Origin: a virus
DNA length: 38,019 nucleotides
IMG/VR virus record: IMGVR_UViG_3300021479_000045
Coordinates: 1-38,019 of that record
Strand: one strand, 5' to 3'
The notes beneath the pieces are model-generated. The model was not told where the DNA came from and ran no database searches. It saw nothing but the letters and a program-made list of their open reading frames with translations. This document shows positions 6,482-13,358 of the stretch, in pieces. Position 1 is the stretch's first letter, and each line of letters starts with the position of its first letter. The translations under genes and the position numbers were made by a program.

Positions 6482-6787
6482 TTACGGCTTAGTCGTTGTG
6501 GTTGTCACAGTCGCCGGACCTACCACCGTTGTCGCTGTCATAGGCGCTTGTTGTTTAACGAATGTTCTGGCGACCGTGTAGACGGAATTCAGAACTGTCA
6601 AAGCTCCCACCACCCATGGCGCATACTGAGGCGGGACGACGCCTTTAATGACTCCGAGAATACCTATCACGTTGGACAAAAGAGTTACCCAAAATTCGGA
6701 AGTTTTGAATCCTGCCTTTATTTGTCCCATTTGAATAACGTCCTCCTTTACTTTGAACAGCAGTTTTATCTCGTCAATCAAACCCAT
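6482..6787 (-). CDS. holin candidate, 101 aa
   Basis: An amphipathic N-terminal helix (residues 1-27) precedes two hydrophobic segments separated by a short VPPQYAP turn (about 32-50 and 58-75). A Thr/Val-rich tail ends TTTTTKP. This two-span arrangement with a polar tail and a position close to the M15 endolysin makes it the best holin candidate. Overlaps the upstream gene by ten bases. Assignment is by topology and context. Confidence 0.55.
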   Translation of the reverse strand: MGLIDEIKLLFKVKEDVIQMGQIKAGFKTSEFWVTLLSNVIGILGVIKGVVPPQYAPWVVGALTVLNSVYTVARTFVKQQAPMTATTVVGPATVTTTTTKP

Positions 6788-7068
6788 AGAATGAGATCAG
6801 TTGTCCACATTCCAGAGCAATAGAAAATGAAATCACGCCAGTTGCTTCCTCGCGTAACAGCATCTTCCATATCTTCGTCCCAAACAAACTCTTTTATAGC
6901 GGCATAGACATGCCCAATAAAGTTTCCCACCAGTTTCGGATGGCCGTAACAGAAGTTCCATTGGGGATGGATGGCCCACAATGCAACTGGAATAGCAACA
7001 AAGATTCCTGCGCCTATGGCGGCATGAGCTGTCTGAGCAACAGAATCAAAAGAAGGATTAAGATTCAT
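6778..7068 (-). CDS. membrane protein with KEF...D motif, 96 aa
   Basis: One or two hydrophobic helices (AIGAGIFVAIPVALWAI near 17-33; a weaker one at the C-terminus). In between is a conserved-looking stretch, AAIKEFVWDEDMEDAVTRGS, then DFIFYCSG. The His and acidic residues near the membrane recall small metagenomic phage membrane proteins of unknown role. It lies in the lysis region. Confidence 0.55.
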   Translation of the reverse strand: MNLNPSFDSVAQTAHAAIGAGIFVAIPVALWAIHPQWNFCYGHPKLVGNFIGHVYAAIKEFVWDEDMEDAVTRGSNWRDFIFYCSGMWTTDLILWV

Positions 7069-7111
7069 AGGGAGGCCCTACTACGAGCGGCACTCCCTTT
7101 ATGATCCCAAC

Positions 7112-7441
7112 TCAGGCATTCGCCGCTTTGTCAGCGTCAGTCAACTGCTGTGTGCCGGTCACCAAAGAAGCCAGATGCGCTTGAACCGCCGTGATTTGAG
7201 TGGTCAAATCCACCGGGGTCGCACCAGCCGCTACGGCTGCTTTGAGCTTTGTAATATCCGCCGCTACCGCTGTGATGGAAGCGAGGATATCCGTGACTTC
7301 TACGTCTTCGTTCTTAATGGCAGTATTTAAGTCATCGAGCTGGGACATGATGAGTATCTCCCTTTGTTTTATTTCGAGCAATGTCTGCTCGATTCGTTTG
7401 AGTATTTTCTCAAAGTGTAAAAAAAATTCCCATGAATTCAT
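7112..7441 (-). CDS. coiled-coil protein, 109 aa
   Basis: Begins two bases after the upstream stop (TAATATG), which favours 7441. A second good start at 7348 (AGGGAGA then MSQLDDLNTA) would give 78 aa. The entire product is helical with heptad-like spacing (EKILKRIEQTLLEIKQRE; later LASITAVAADITKLKAAVAAG). Similar Ala-rich coiled-coil proteins are common beside phage fibre and lysis genes. Function unknown. Confidence 0.6.
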   Translation of the reverse strand: MNSWEFFLHFEKILKRIEQTLLEIKQREILIMSQLDDLNTAIKNEDVEVTDILASITAVAADITKLKAAVAAGATPVDLTTQITAVQAHLASLVTGTQQLTDADKAANA

Positions 7442-7442
7442 A

Positions 7443-8003
7443 TTAGGGTCCTGTCGGCGGTAAGAATGAGGGAGTTGAGACAGACAATTGATACAGCTGA
7501 TTGATAATGGTGTTAGACACATCCTCACATGTCGCTTTGTCAAATGTTGACGAACTGGTCTGTGTCAGCATAAAAGATGTCGCTGTTCCGCATAGAGTAT
7601 CCACAAAGTTAACGCATTTTATCTCATTGTTCTGCTGATAATTCATTCCTCCGGCAAACCCATAAACATAGACTGTTGACCCTAAAGAGAGCGCCTGTTC
7701 AAGTGTCGTCGGCGGGGGCGCAGGAGCCTGATAGTTTGGATTAGGACCAAATATTTTAACGGCGTAGGTATTGCTGGCGTCAGGGTTCGGAACGATTTCA
7801 GTATCAAACTGAGCGGAAATCGCGTTCAGGAAGTTGAGTTGAGTCCCGGTAGGGGCCGCTGTTGACATTTGCACGACGTTGTAGCCGGAGTCGGACCAGA
7901 CTGGATGTCCGCACCACAGAATAAACGCACAGATTGCGAACGCGGTCTGCGTCTTCCTGCGACATGACTTAATACTCCACACAGACATCGTGATCCAGCG
8001 CAT
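7443..8003 (-). CDS. secreted protein with signal peptide, 186 aa
   Basis: From the ATG at 8003, a basic stretch (IKSCRRK) precedes a hydrophobic core (TAFAICAFILW) and a cleavage-like PVWS-D. The exported part has four Cys (CVNF, LCG, TCEDV pattern) that could form disulfides, and a Pro-rich linker. The frame stays open upstream to 8147 with only TTG and GTG starts. The ATG at 7988 is an alternative. Unknown role, between the endolysin and the coiled-coil gene. Confidence 0.55.
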   Translation of the reverse strand: MRWITMSVWSIKSCRRKTQTAFAICAFILWCGHPVWSDSGYNVVQMSTAAPTGTQLNFLNAISAQFDTEIVPNPDASNTYAVKIFGPNPNYQAPAPPPTTLEQALSLGSTVYVYGFAGGMNYQQNNEIKCVNFVDTLCGTATSFMLTQTSSSTFDKATCEDVSNTIINQLYQLSVSTPSFLPPTGP

Positions 8004-8125
8004 GATCCAAACACCCACAGATGGAAAGGGTGACGACAACTTATAAATGCGACGGCCTGAGTTTTCTGTTGTAATTTTCTCAGCCTTTTTTTGAGATGTC
8101 GTAATGTCGGATTGGCGATTCTCAT

Positions 8126-8476
8126 TCACGAGTCTGTTCCAATCCAAGAAGTAGGGGAAGGGTAATCTGGCGGTTCTCCAATGTCAACGTGAATATGGAG
8201 TGGGCAATCTTCGATTCGTTTGAATCCTGCCGCATATAACCCTTTCATTATACACCATCTTTGGGTGTCCCGTTCAAAACCTTCAGTGAGATGTCCAAGA
8301 CCAATATCCACTGCCAAACCTTTATAATGCGCCGAATTTGCACAGTGTGGCCCTCCCGTGGTAGCCGTCAAAATGAATGGTACACCAGCTATTCCTCTGG
8401 CTTGATCGAGCATGGCAGGAAGATTATCTTGAAGTCCTGCAACTTCCTCATCGCTAAAAAACTTAAAATTTCCCAT
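8126..8476 (-). CDS. endolysin: M15-type zinc peptidase
   Basis: This 116-residue protein carries the metallopeptidase signature: H-Y-K-G-L-A-V-D near residues 50-57 (zinc His and Asp) and H-I-H-V-D near 94-98 (third zinc ligand). A preceding segment, TATTGGPHCANSAH, matches the typical T-S-G-x-R-x-x-x-x-H region. M15 enzymes of this size are phage L-Ala-D-Glu or D-Ala peptidases that cut peptidoglycan. No signal peptide, so it needs a holin. Start overlaps the upstream stop (TAATG). Confidence 0.85.
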   Translation of the reverse strand: MGNFKFFSDEEVAGLQDNLPAMLDQARGIAGVPFILTATTGGPHCANSAHYKGLAVDIGLGHLTEGFERDTQRWCIMKGLYAAGFKRIEDCPLHIHVDIGEPPDYPSPTSWIGTDS

Positions 8477-8700
8477 TATTTAGTCATCCCTGTTGACGAC
8501 TCTGTCAGAATATAAAACGCACATCGAGGGCACGTCACTTTATAAAGGCCATCGGCCCATCTCTGGGCATGACACAGTTCATGACGATCGGCATGAATCA
8601 GGCATTTTGGGCATAAGAGTTGGCTATGCCACCACTCGCCGTAGGATTGCGTCTTCATGGTTTTCCCGAGATCGATCTTGAAAATAAGCCACCATTTCAT
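8476..8700 (-). CDS. zinc-ribbon protein, 74 aa
   Basis: TAATG overlaps at both ends. Two CxxC pairs (CPKC near 30-33, CPRC near 57-60) with intervening His and Cys (HELCHAQRW) predict a zinc ribbon. An internal ATG at 8658 would remove the Trp-rich start. Unknown role; carried between endolysin and membrane genes. Confidence 0.6.
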   Translation of the reverse strand: MKWWLIFKIDLGKTMKTQSYGEWWHSQLLCPKCLIHADRHELCHAQRWADGLYKVTCPRCAFYILTESSTGMTK

Positions 8701-8957
8701 TAGCCCCCCGTATTTTCTTTGATGCTGGCCGTATTGCTTTTGATCGCTTTTGTTCCGCGCTTGATTTCTTCTAAGTCACTTTTAATATCCGCAAACTGAG
8801 ATTGCATGACCGCAATCTGCGTCGTGTGGATATTAATAGCATCCTTAATTTCCGTCAGACCGGAATACTTCCAGAGCGTTCCCAGAAGTCCAAGAATCGT
8901 CAAAACAAGGGTAATGTCTTTGATGCGAATAAAATTCTGATCGAGAGATGCTTTCAT
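8700..8957 (-). CDS. membrane-anchored coiled-coil protein, 85 aa
   Basis: A hydrophobic helix near residues 15-30 (TLVLTILGLLGTLW) is followed by a long amphipathic coil (AVMQSQFADIKSDLEEI...). Start preceded by GGAAAGGATAA. An N-terminal anchor plus coiled coil is the topology of an inner-membrane spanin subunit or a pinholin partner. The next gene has the opposite topology, so the pair could work together in lysis. Inference from topology. Confidence 0.55.
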   Translation of the reverse strand: MKASLDQNFIRIKDITLVLTILGLLGTLWKYSGLTEIKDAINIHTTQIAVMQSQFADIKSDLEEIKRGTKAIKSNTASIKENTGG

Positions 8958-9257
8958 TTATCCTTTCCAGTAATGCAAGATTAATCCAATGAGTATTTGA
9001 AAGGCCAAAAGAGCCCCTGTAATGGACCATTGGAATTTTTGAAGGCCATTAATCTGAAGGTTCATCGTATCTTGTTTAGCATAATATTCTTCTCGCGTAA
9101 GATAAATTGATCTTTCCGTATTAATTTGAGCTCTCAATTCATTCATAGTTTCGAGTCGCCGGTCAATATCTCTTCGGGCAATAGTCAAAGCTTCAGAAGA
9201 TGCTTTGAGTTGTTCTTCCAAACGAATGACGCGTTCTCTAAGTTCTTCTTCGGTCAC
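8958..9257 (-). CDS. coiled-coil protein with C-terminal membrane anchor, 99 aa
   Basis: GTG start overlapping the upstream stop (GTGA). The first 70 residues are a charged coiled coil (ERVIRLEEQLKASSEALTIA...), ending in a hydrophobic helix (ITGALLAFQILIGLILHYW). This resembles the XhlA/hemolysin-type phage lysis accessory proteins: cytoplasmic coil, C-terminal anchor. Likely part of the lysis module. Confidence 0.6.
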   Translation of the reverse strand: MTEEELRERVIRLEEQLKASSEALTIARRDIDRRLETMNELRAQINTERSIYLTREEYYAKQDTMNLQINGLQKFQWSITGALLAFQILIGLILHYWKG

Positions 9258-9574
9258 GGCAATTGGTTTACTTCCTGAATCAACTGGTTCTTCAAGTCAA
9301 GATACCGCTGACCGTCCTGAATCGCGGCTTTTGTTGCCGTGTCAATTGGAATCTTGATTGAACTGCCTGGGACCGTATAGACAAAGTTCTTCTGGATAAT
9401 GTCGGAGGTATGGCCAATATACTGTTCCATCTGGTGACAAGTATCTATGATCTGGCGGACTTGCAGTTGAGTCGAAACCAACGTATCCGAATCAACGGCC
9501 ACACCAGGTGAAATTGATTTGGGAGCCGCTAAGAGCGGCGAAGTCATTAATAAAAGCAGTAACGTTTTTTTCAT
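9254..9574 (-). CDS. secreted helical protein, 106 aa
   Basis: The true start is the ATG at 9574, behind AGGAGGGTTT; the same frame is open further upstream into the fibre gene. A short signal peptide (KKTLLLLLMTSPLLA-AP) is followed by a helical, soluble domain (QLQVRQIIDTCHQMEQYIGHTSD..., later DGQRYLDLKNQLIQEV). A periplasmic partner of the fibres, or a periplasmic lysis factor, would fit. No family recognised. Confidence 0.65.
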   Translation of the reverse strand: MKKTLLLLLMTSPLLAAPKSISPGVAVDSDTLVSTQLQVRQIIDTCHQMEQYIGHTSDIIQKNFVYTVPGSSIKIPIDTATKAAIQDGQRYLDLKNQLIQEVNQLP

Positions 9575-9582
9575 AAACCCTC

Positions 9583-10788
9583 CTAGGGAACTGAGCAGGT
9601 ACACCCGCCGGCCGCTCCAACAACCGTAGTACAATGCCCAAGTTGCCCATTTAAAAGACATAAAGCAAAAGAATTGGGCGGCGCTCCTGATCCGAAAATT
9701 TGAATAGCTGGGCTCACGTTCCCATCAATTTGTAAAGTTCCAGAACTAATATGAAGGCTCGTAGCAGGATGTGCTATTCCAATCCCTACATTGACGGCAT
9801 CTACACCAGTTCCCCCCAAAGCCATACAATTGGAACATCCCACTTTAGCGTTATATCCTATTGCGGTGATTTTATTTAAGGCTGTTGCTGTTGAAACATC
9901 AACGGCACGAGATGCATAAGAACCAATAAAAGTAACGAGAGTATCTTTGGTTGATTGAGTCGTCGAAGAAACAAAGATGGACCCTGTTCCCGTCCCTGAA
10001 TTATGGCCTATACACGTATTGTCATTTTGACTTGTATTTATAAGAGTACAAGCATTCGTTCCAATTCCTACGTCATTACTTCCATGCTGTTCAGAAGTAA
10101 AAGGACCTCCCAAAACAGATCCTATTGAGACGTTTAATTGTCCATCCTGCATAGAATCCAAGCCTCCGCCTACCGCAACGTTTCCACTTCCAGTAGATTC
10201 TGCGTTCATTACTTGGGCACCCATTGCAACATTGTAAGAACCTGAAACATTGCTGACTAACGATGAACTTCCCATAGCCAAATTATTGATTCCACTCGAA
10301 TTCGATTGAAGATCCCCTAAAAAAGCTACATTCCCGGTTCCCGTCGTATTATGCGACAATGCTGCCGATCCAGCGGCAAAATTACCACCCCCTGATGTAG
10401 TATTAGCCAAGGCATTGTGACCTAAAGCTACGTTGTCGGAAGCAGATGTTAGCGAAACTAAAGCATTATCTCCGATAGCGACATTGAATGAACCTGTAAG
10501 AGTAAGGTTTCCGGATGGAGTGCCGGTCCCTTCTGAAAAGAAATTATCTCCAAAGCTACTGATAAACCGCTGGCCGTTCTGAGTGATCCAGCCACCTGTG
10601 GAAGTGGAAACATCCAAATCAAGGGTGCTAACATGAACACCAAACTCGTTTGTCCAGGTAAACGTTCCTGGTGAGACAATGCCGCTACCTCCGCCTCCGC
10701 CTCCACTTCCGGAACCCGGATTATAAATTCCCGATGAAAAACAAATAGAAGGGAAAAACAAAAAAATAAAAAAGTTTATTCTTTTCAT
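9583..10788 (-). CDS. exported fibre with YadA-head-like repeats, 401 aa
   Basis: Signal peptide at the start (KRINFFIFLFFPSICFSS), a Gly/Ser-rich linker, then 14-residue repeats of the YadA head type (NVAIGDNALVSL, NVALGHNALANT, NLAMGSSSLVSN, NVAMGAQVMN) from about residue 105 to 260. A Cys-containing C-terminal part with GIGIAHPATSLHISSG follows. YadA heads form trimeric left-handed beta-rolls for adhesion; phages use similar repeats in fibres. A likely host-binding fibre, unusual in having a Sec signal. Confidence 0.75.
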   Translation of the reverse strand: MKRINFFIFLFFPSICFSSGIYNPGSGSGGGGGGSGIVSPGTFTWTNEFGVHVSTLDLDVSTSTGGWITQNGQRFISSFGDNFFSEGTGTPSGNLTLTGSFNVAIGDNALVSLTSASDNVALGHNALANTTSGGGNFAAGSAALSHNTTGTGNVAFLGDLQSNSSGINNLAMGSSSLVSNVSGSYNVAMGAQVMNAESTGSGNVAVGGGLDSMQDGQLNVSIGSVLGGPFTSEQHGSNDVGIGTNACTLINTSQNDNTCIGHNSGTGTGSIFVSSTTQSTKDTLVTFIGSYASRAVDVSTATALNKITAIGYNAKVGCSNCMALGGTGVDAVNVGIGIAHPATSLHISSGTLQIDGNVSPAIQIFGSGAPPNSFALCLLNGQLGHCTTVVGAAGGCTCSVP

Positions 10789-11123
10789 GTGGTTAAGTGA
10801 TAGTAAATTTGTCCACTCACCTGAATTCCCGCGCTGGAATTAATAATAAAAGCATTTCCTAGAGTCGTCGTAAACCAGGGTTCACCAGTCGTATCAAATG
10901 TAAGACCTCCATTAGCCGCCATCGGAACAGCTCCCGATAATGCTGTAGCCGCTCCGTCTTTAAATGTCAAATTTGTTGCCGCCGCTACAACTAGAAAAAT
11001 ACGATCCACTACGATCCTAGTCGAAGCAACGGCCGCAACAATCGTATTATCTCCGGCCCCTGAAAAAGAAACCGGGGCTGTCAATAAGATCTGCATCCTT
11101 GGATAAAGAAATTGTGCGCCCAT
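10785..11123 (-). CDS. small beta-rich virion protein, 112 aa
   Basis: The ATG at 11123 overlaps the stop of the 744-aa gene (TAATG) and is preferred over a longer open frame. The pattern (TFKDGAATALSGAVPMAANGG, then GEPWFTTTLGNAFIIN) resembles small fibre-associated or decoration-type phage proteins with a beta-sandwich. No signal peptide, unlike its neighbours. Overlaps the fibre gene downstream by four bases. Confidence 0.6.
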   Translation of the reverse strand: MGAQFLYPRMQILLTAPVSFSGAGDNTIVAAVASTRIVVDRIFLVVAAATNLTFKDGAATALSGAVPMAANGGLTFDTTGEPWFTTTLGNAFIINSSAGIQVSGQIYYHLTT

Positions 11124-13357
11124 TATTGCACCGTCGCGTTTCCAGTGATTGTGCAAGATCCATTCAAAGTCCTGGAGGTTGGATTAACAACCGATCCCGA
11201 TGATATTAAAACGACAGATAAAGATGAAACAGGAGCCCCCTGATCGTTCATCGTCCATACGGCTGTTTGTAGTTGGTTGTTTGTTACAGTCGTATTGGTC
11301 GATGTAAACAACTTAAACTGACCACCCGCCGAAGCAGACGGGTCAAGATTCGAAGAGATTTCGCTCGATCCGACCGAGTACTTAATAAATTGAGATCCAA
11401 TAGCGTTCTGGGTTCCGTAATGGTAAATCACCTGATACGTTCCATTGGGGACCGTAAAGTCTAAATGCGTATCCATCGGAAATGAAGAACTGACTCCCAC
11501 CACGCAATTCCAAAGAGCAACATCCCCACCCGAAAAGCTTCCTGAATTGTCGCATGCACAACATCCTTGATTGTCTGGCGTGTAAGTCAATCCCGCCCGT
11601 GACGACCACGTATTGCCTTTGGTGTCCACATAATCCGCTGTCTTAGAAGGAATCACATAGATCCCTGTCGAAGGAAATACCGTTAACGTCATCTGAGCCG
11701 CCGCTGAAGAATTGACGATGCTGGTGGCCGTGATGATCGTAGTAGTTGCCACAAAAAGATTGGCCGGAGGTGTGTAGAGGCATCCGCTTGTCAGCGTCCC
11801 TGTCGAAGGATTCATCGTACAAGTAAACCCGCCGTAGTTATTAAGAACGGTTAACTGTTGCGCCGGAGTCCCCGCCATGATATTCATCTGATCTTTAGCG
11901 AAATTGACCGCCGGACCCATCAACGCGATATCGACAGAGGCTTGAGCGCTGTCAGACGTGCGCGTAAAGGTGATCTGTTCGCGGTTGTACTTCGTAAGGC
12001 TAGAAAAGGTCGAAACCATCATGCCAGACGAATCCACAAACTGCATCCGGGGACCCAGATTGGCATTAGAAATCTCCGAAAGAGCATCATAATATGCCTT
12101 CGGCCACCTCGTAAATTCTCCGTTCATCGTCCAATTGATTCCGCCATCGGAATTGATCGTCCCGTAATGCTTTAACTGCTTGATGAGAACCTTCCCAATC
12201 GCCGTATACGTGGACTCATCAACCGTCGCGTCCAATCGCATCCTGGCCCCAAACGGAATTGTTCCAGGATCAACGGCAAACGTTGTGGCGGGCCATGTGC
12301 TGGAACTGGCCTCGATTCCTAGAGCAAAGGTGTTTCGCATGGCGTGTTTAATCTCACCGCCCGAAGCAACCGCCTGCTCTAGTTCCTGAAGGCCAAGGAT
12401 CATCGGTTGCAATTCCATCCCTGCCGCATCGGTCGTGTTGTTGGTTGGAAGAACGTAAGTCATACTCCCATAAACAATTCCGCTGGCCGAGTTAAATAGA
12501 CCTGTTGCATCGCTTGTATTCTTGCTTGCGCTTCCGTTCGTTGAGGCTGAAGCGTTGGCATGGGACAACGCAAAGCTGATCGACGTGGATGTCACCGCCG
12601 TAACGCTCGTGTTGGTCACATTAAAATAGGTGTCTGCTCCTGTAAACCCGCCGACGGTCACACTACTGCCAACAAGGAATTCGTTAGTGGTGGGATTCTC
12701 CGTACAGGTGAGACTCGCTATATTCCCTGTAACAGAAGCCGCTGTCGTCACGCAGTTCGGATAGAACTGATAAAACTCCGAGAAGTTTCCCGTTACGGTA
12801 TCCACCATAATCACGTGATGGTCCTGAGAGGTATTCTGCAACGCGCTAAACCAGCCATGTTCTGCCCTAGCATTCGGGAATGCCGGGACTTCGAAAGCTC
12901 CGTTGTTCAACGGCGTGTAATGAAAATGCAACGAAGAAGTAGACCCGGTCGGTAGAACGAAATTCATCGGGAAGTCGGTCGCGTAACTAGGGCCTGTTCC
13001 AAACAGATTGGCGGTGTTTAAATAAAGCGTGTTATTGGCATTGATCGGGAGGGTATCGATGCGCGTGTTAAATACGTCATTGTTGGGGCCGATTTGAACC
13101 CCGCCGTAGACATGCTGAGCGGTCACGGAAGAAGGAGCGGTATAAAGCCCGGTGCCTGAATTGATGCTCCCGGAACAAGCCGTTACGCCGCCTGTTGAAT
13201 TAGTGGCAGAACAGGCCCATGTCCCGGCTTCGCTTTGCGTTTCAGAGAATTGGAGGGTTGCGCCTTGGTTAACAACAGGAGTGGCGGGCGTGACAACAGG
13301 GGCAACGGCCCATCCTGACGCCGAAACGAATATGAGACTGAGAGATAGCCACCTCAC
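11123..13357 (-). CDS. exported multidomain fibre/adhesin-like protein, 744 aa
   Basis: GTG start behind GGAAGCG. A signal peptide (RWLSLSLIFVSASGWA) precedes an Ig-like first domain (VVTPATPVVNQGATLQFS). A long middle region has the look of secreted bacterial proteins. A second Ig-like segment is near 500-575. The C-terminal region from about 585 starts YVDTKGNTWSSRAGL and includes FTVPNGTYQVIYHYG, a malectin-like carbohydrate-binding pattern. Likely a glycan-binding appendage lying between two fibre genes; domain calls are by eye. Confidence 0.7.
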   Translation of the reverse strand: MRWLSLSLIFVSASGWAVAPVVTPATPVVNQGATLQFSETQSEAGTWACSATNSTGGVTACSGSINSGTGLYTAPSSVTAQHVYGGVQIGPNNDVFNTRIDTLPINANNTLYLNTANLFGTGPSYATDFPMNFVLPTGSTSSLHFHYTPLNNGAFEVPAFPNARAEHGWFSALQNTSQDHHVIMVDTVTGNFSEFYQFYPNCVTTAASVTGNIASLTCTENPTTNEFLVGSSVTVGGFTGADTYFNVTNTSVTAVTSTSISFALSHANASASTNGSASKNTSDATGLFNSASGIVYGSMTYVLPTNNTTDAAGMELQPMILGLQELEQAVASGGEIKHAMRNTFALGIEASSSTWPATTFAVDPGTIPFGARMRLDATVDESTYTAIGKVLIKQLKHYGTINSDGGINWTMNGEFTRWPKAYYDALSEISNANLGPRMQFVDSSGMMVSTFSSLTKYNREQITFTRTSDSAQASVDIALMGPAVNFAKDQMNIMAGTPAQQLTVLNNYGGFTCTMNPSTGTLTSGCLYTPPANLFVATTTIITATSIVNSSAAAQMTLTVFPSTGIYVIPSKTADYVDTKGNTWSSRAGLTYTPDNQGCCACDNSGSFSGGDVALWNCVVGVSSSFPMDTHLDFTVPNGTYQVIYHYGTQNAIGSQFIKYSVGSSEISSNLDPSASAGGQFKLFTSTNTTVTNNQLQTAVWTMNDQGAPVSSLSVVLISSGSVVNPTSRTLNGSCTITGNATVQ

Positions 13358-13358
13358 T

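Noticed and set aside
11858-12955. Several plus-strand frames of 69-131 aa opposite the fibre genes
   Set aside because: They lie antisense to long, convincing minus-strand genes, have no ribosome sites or recognisable domains, and are rich in Arg/His as expected of shadow frames.
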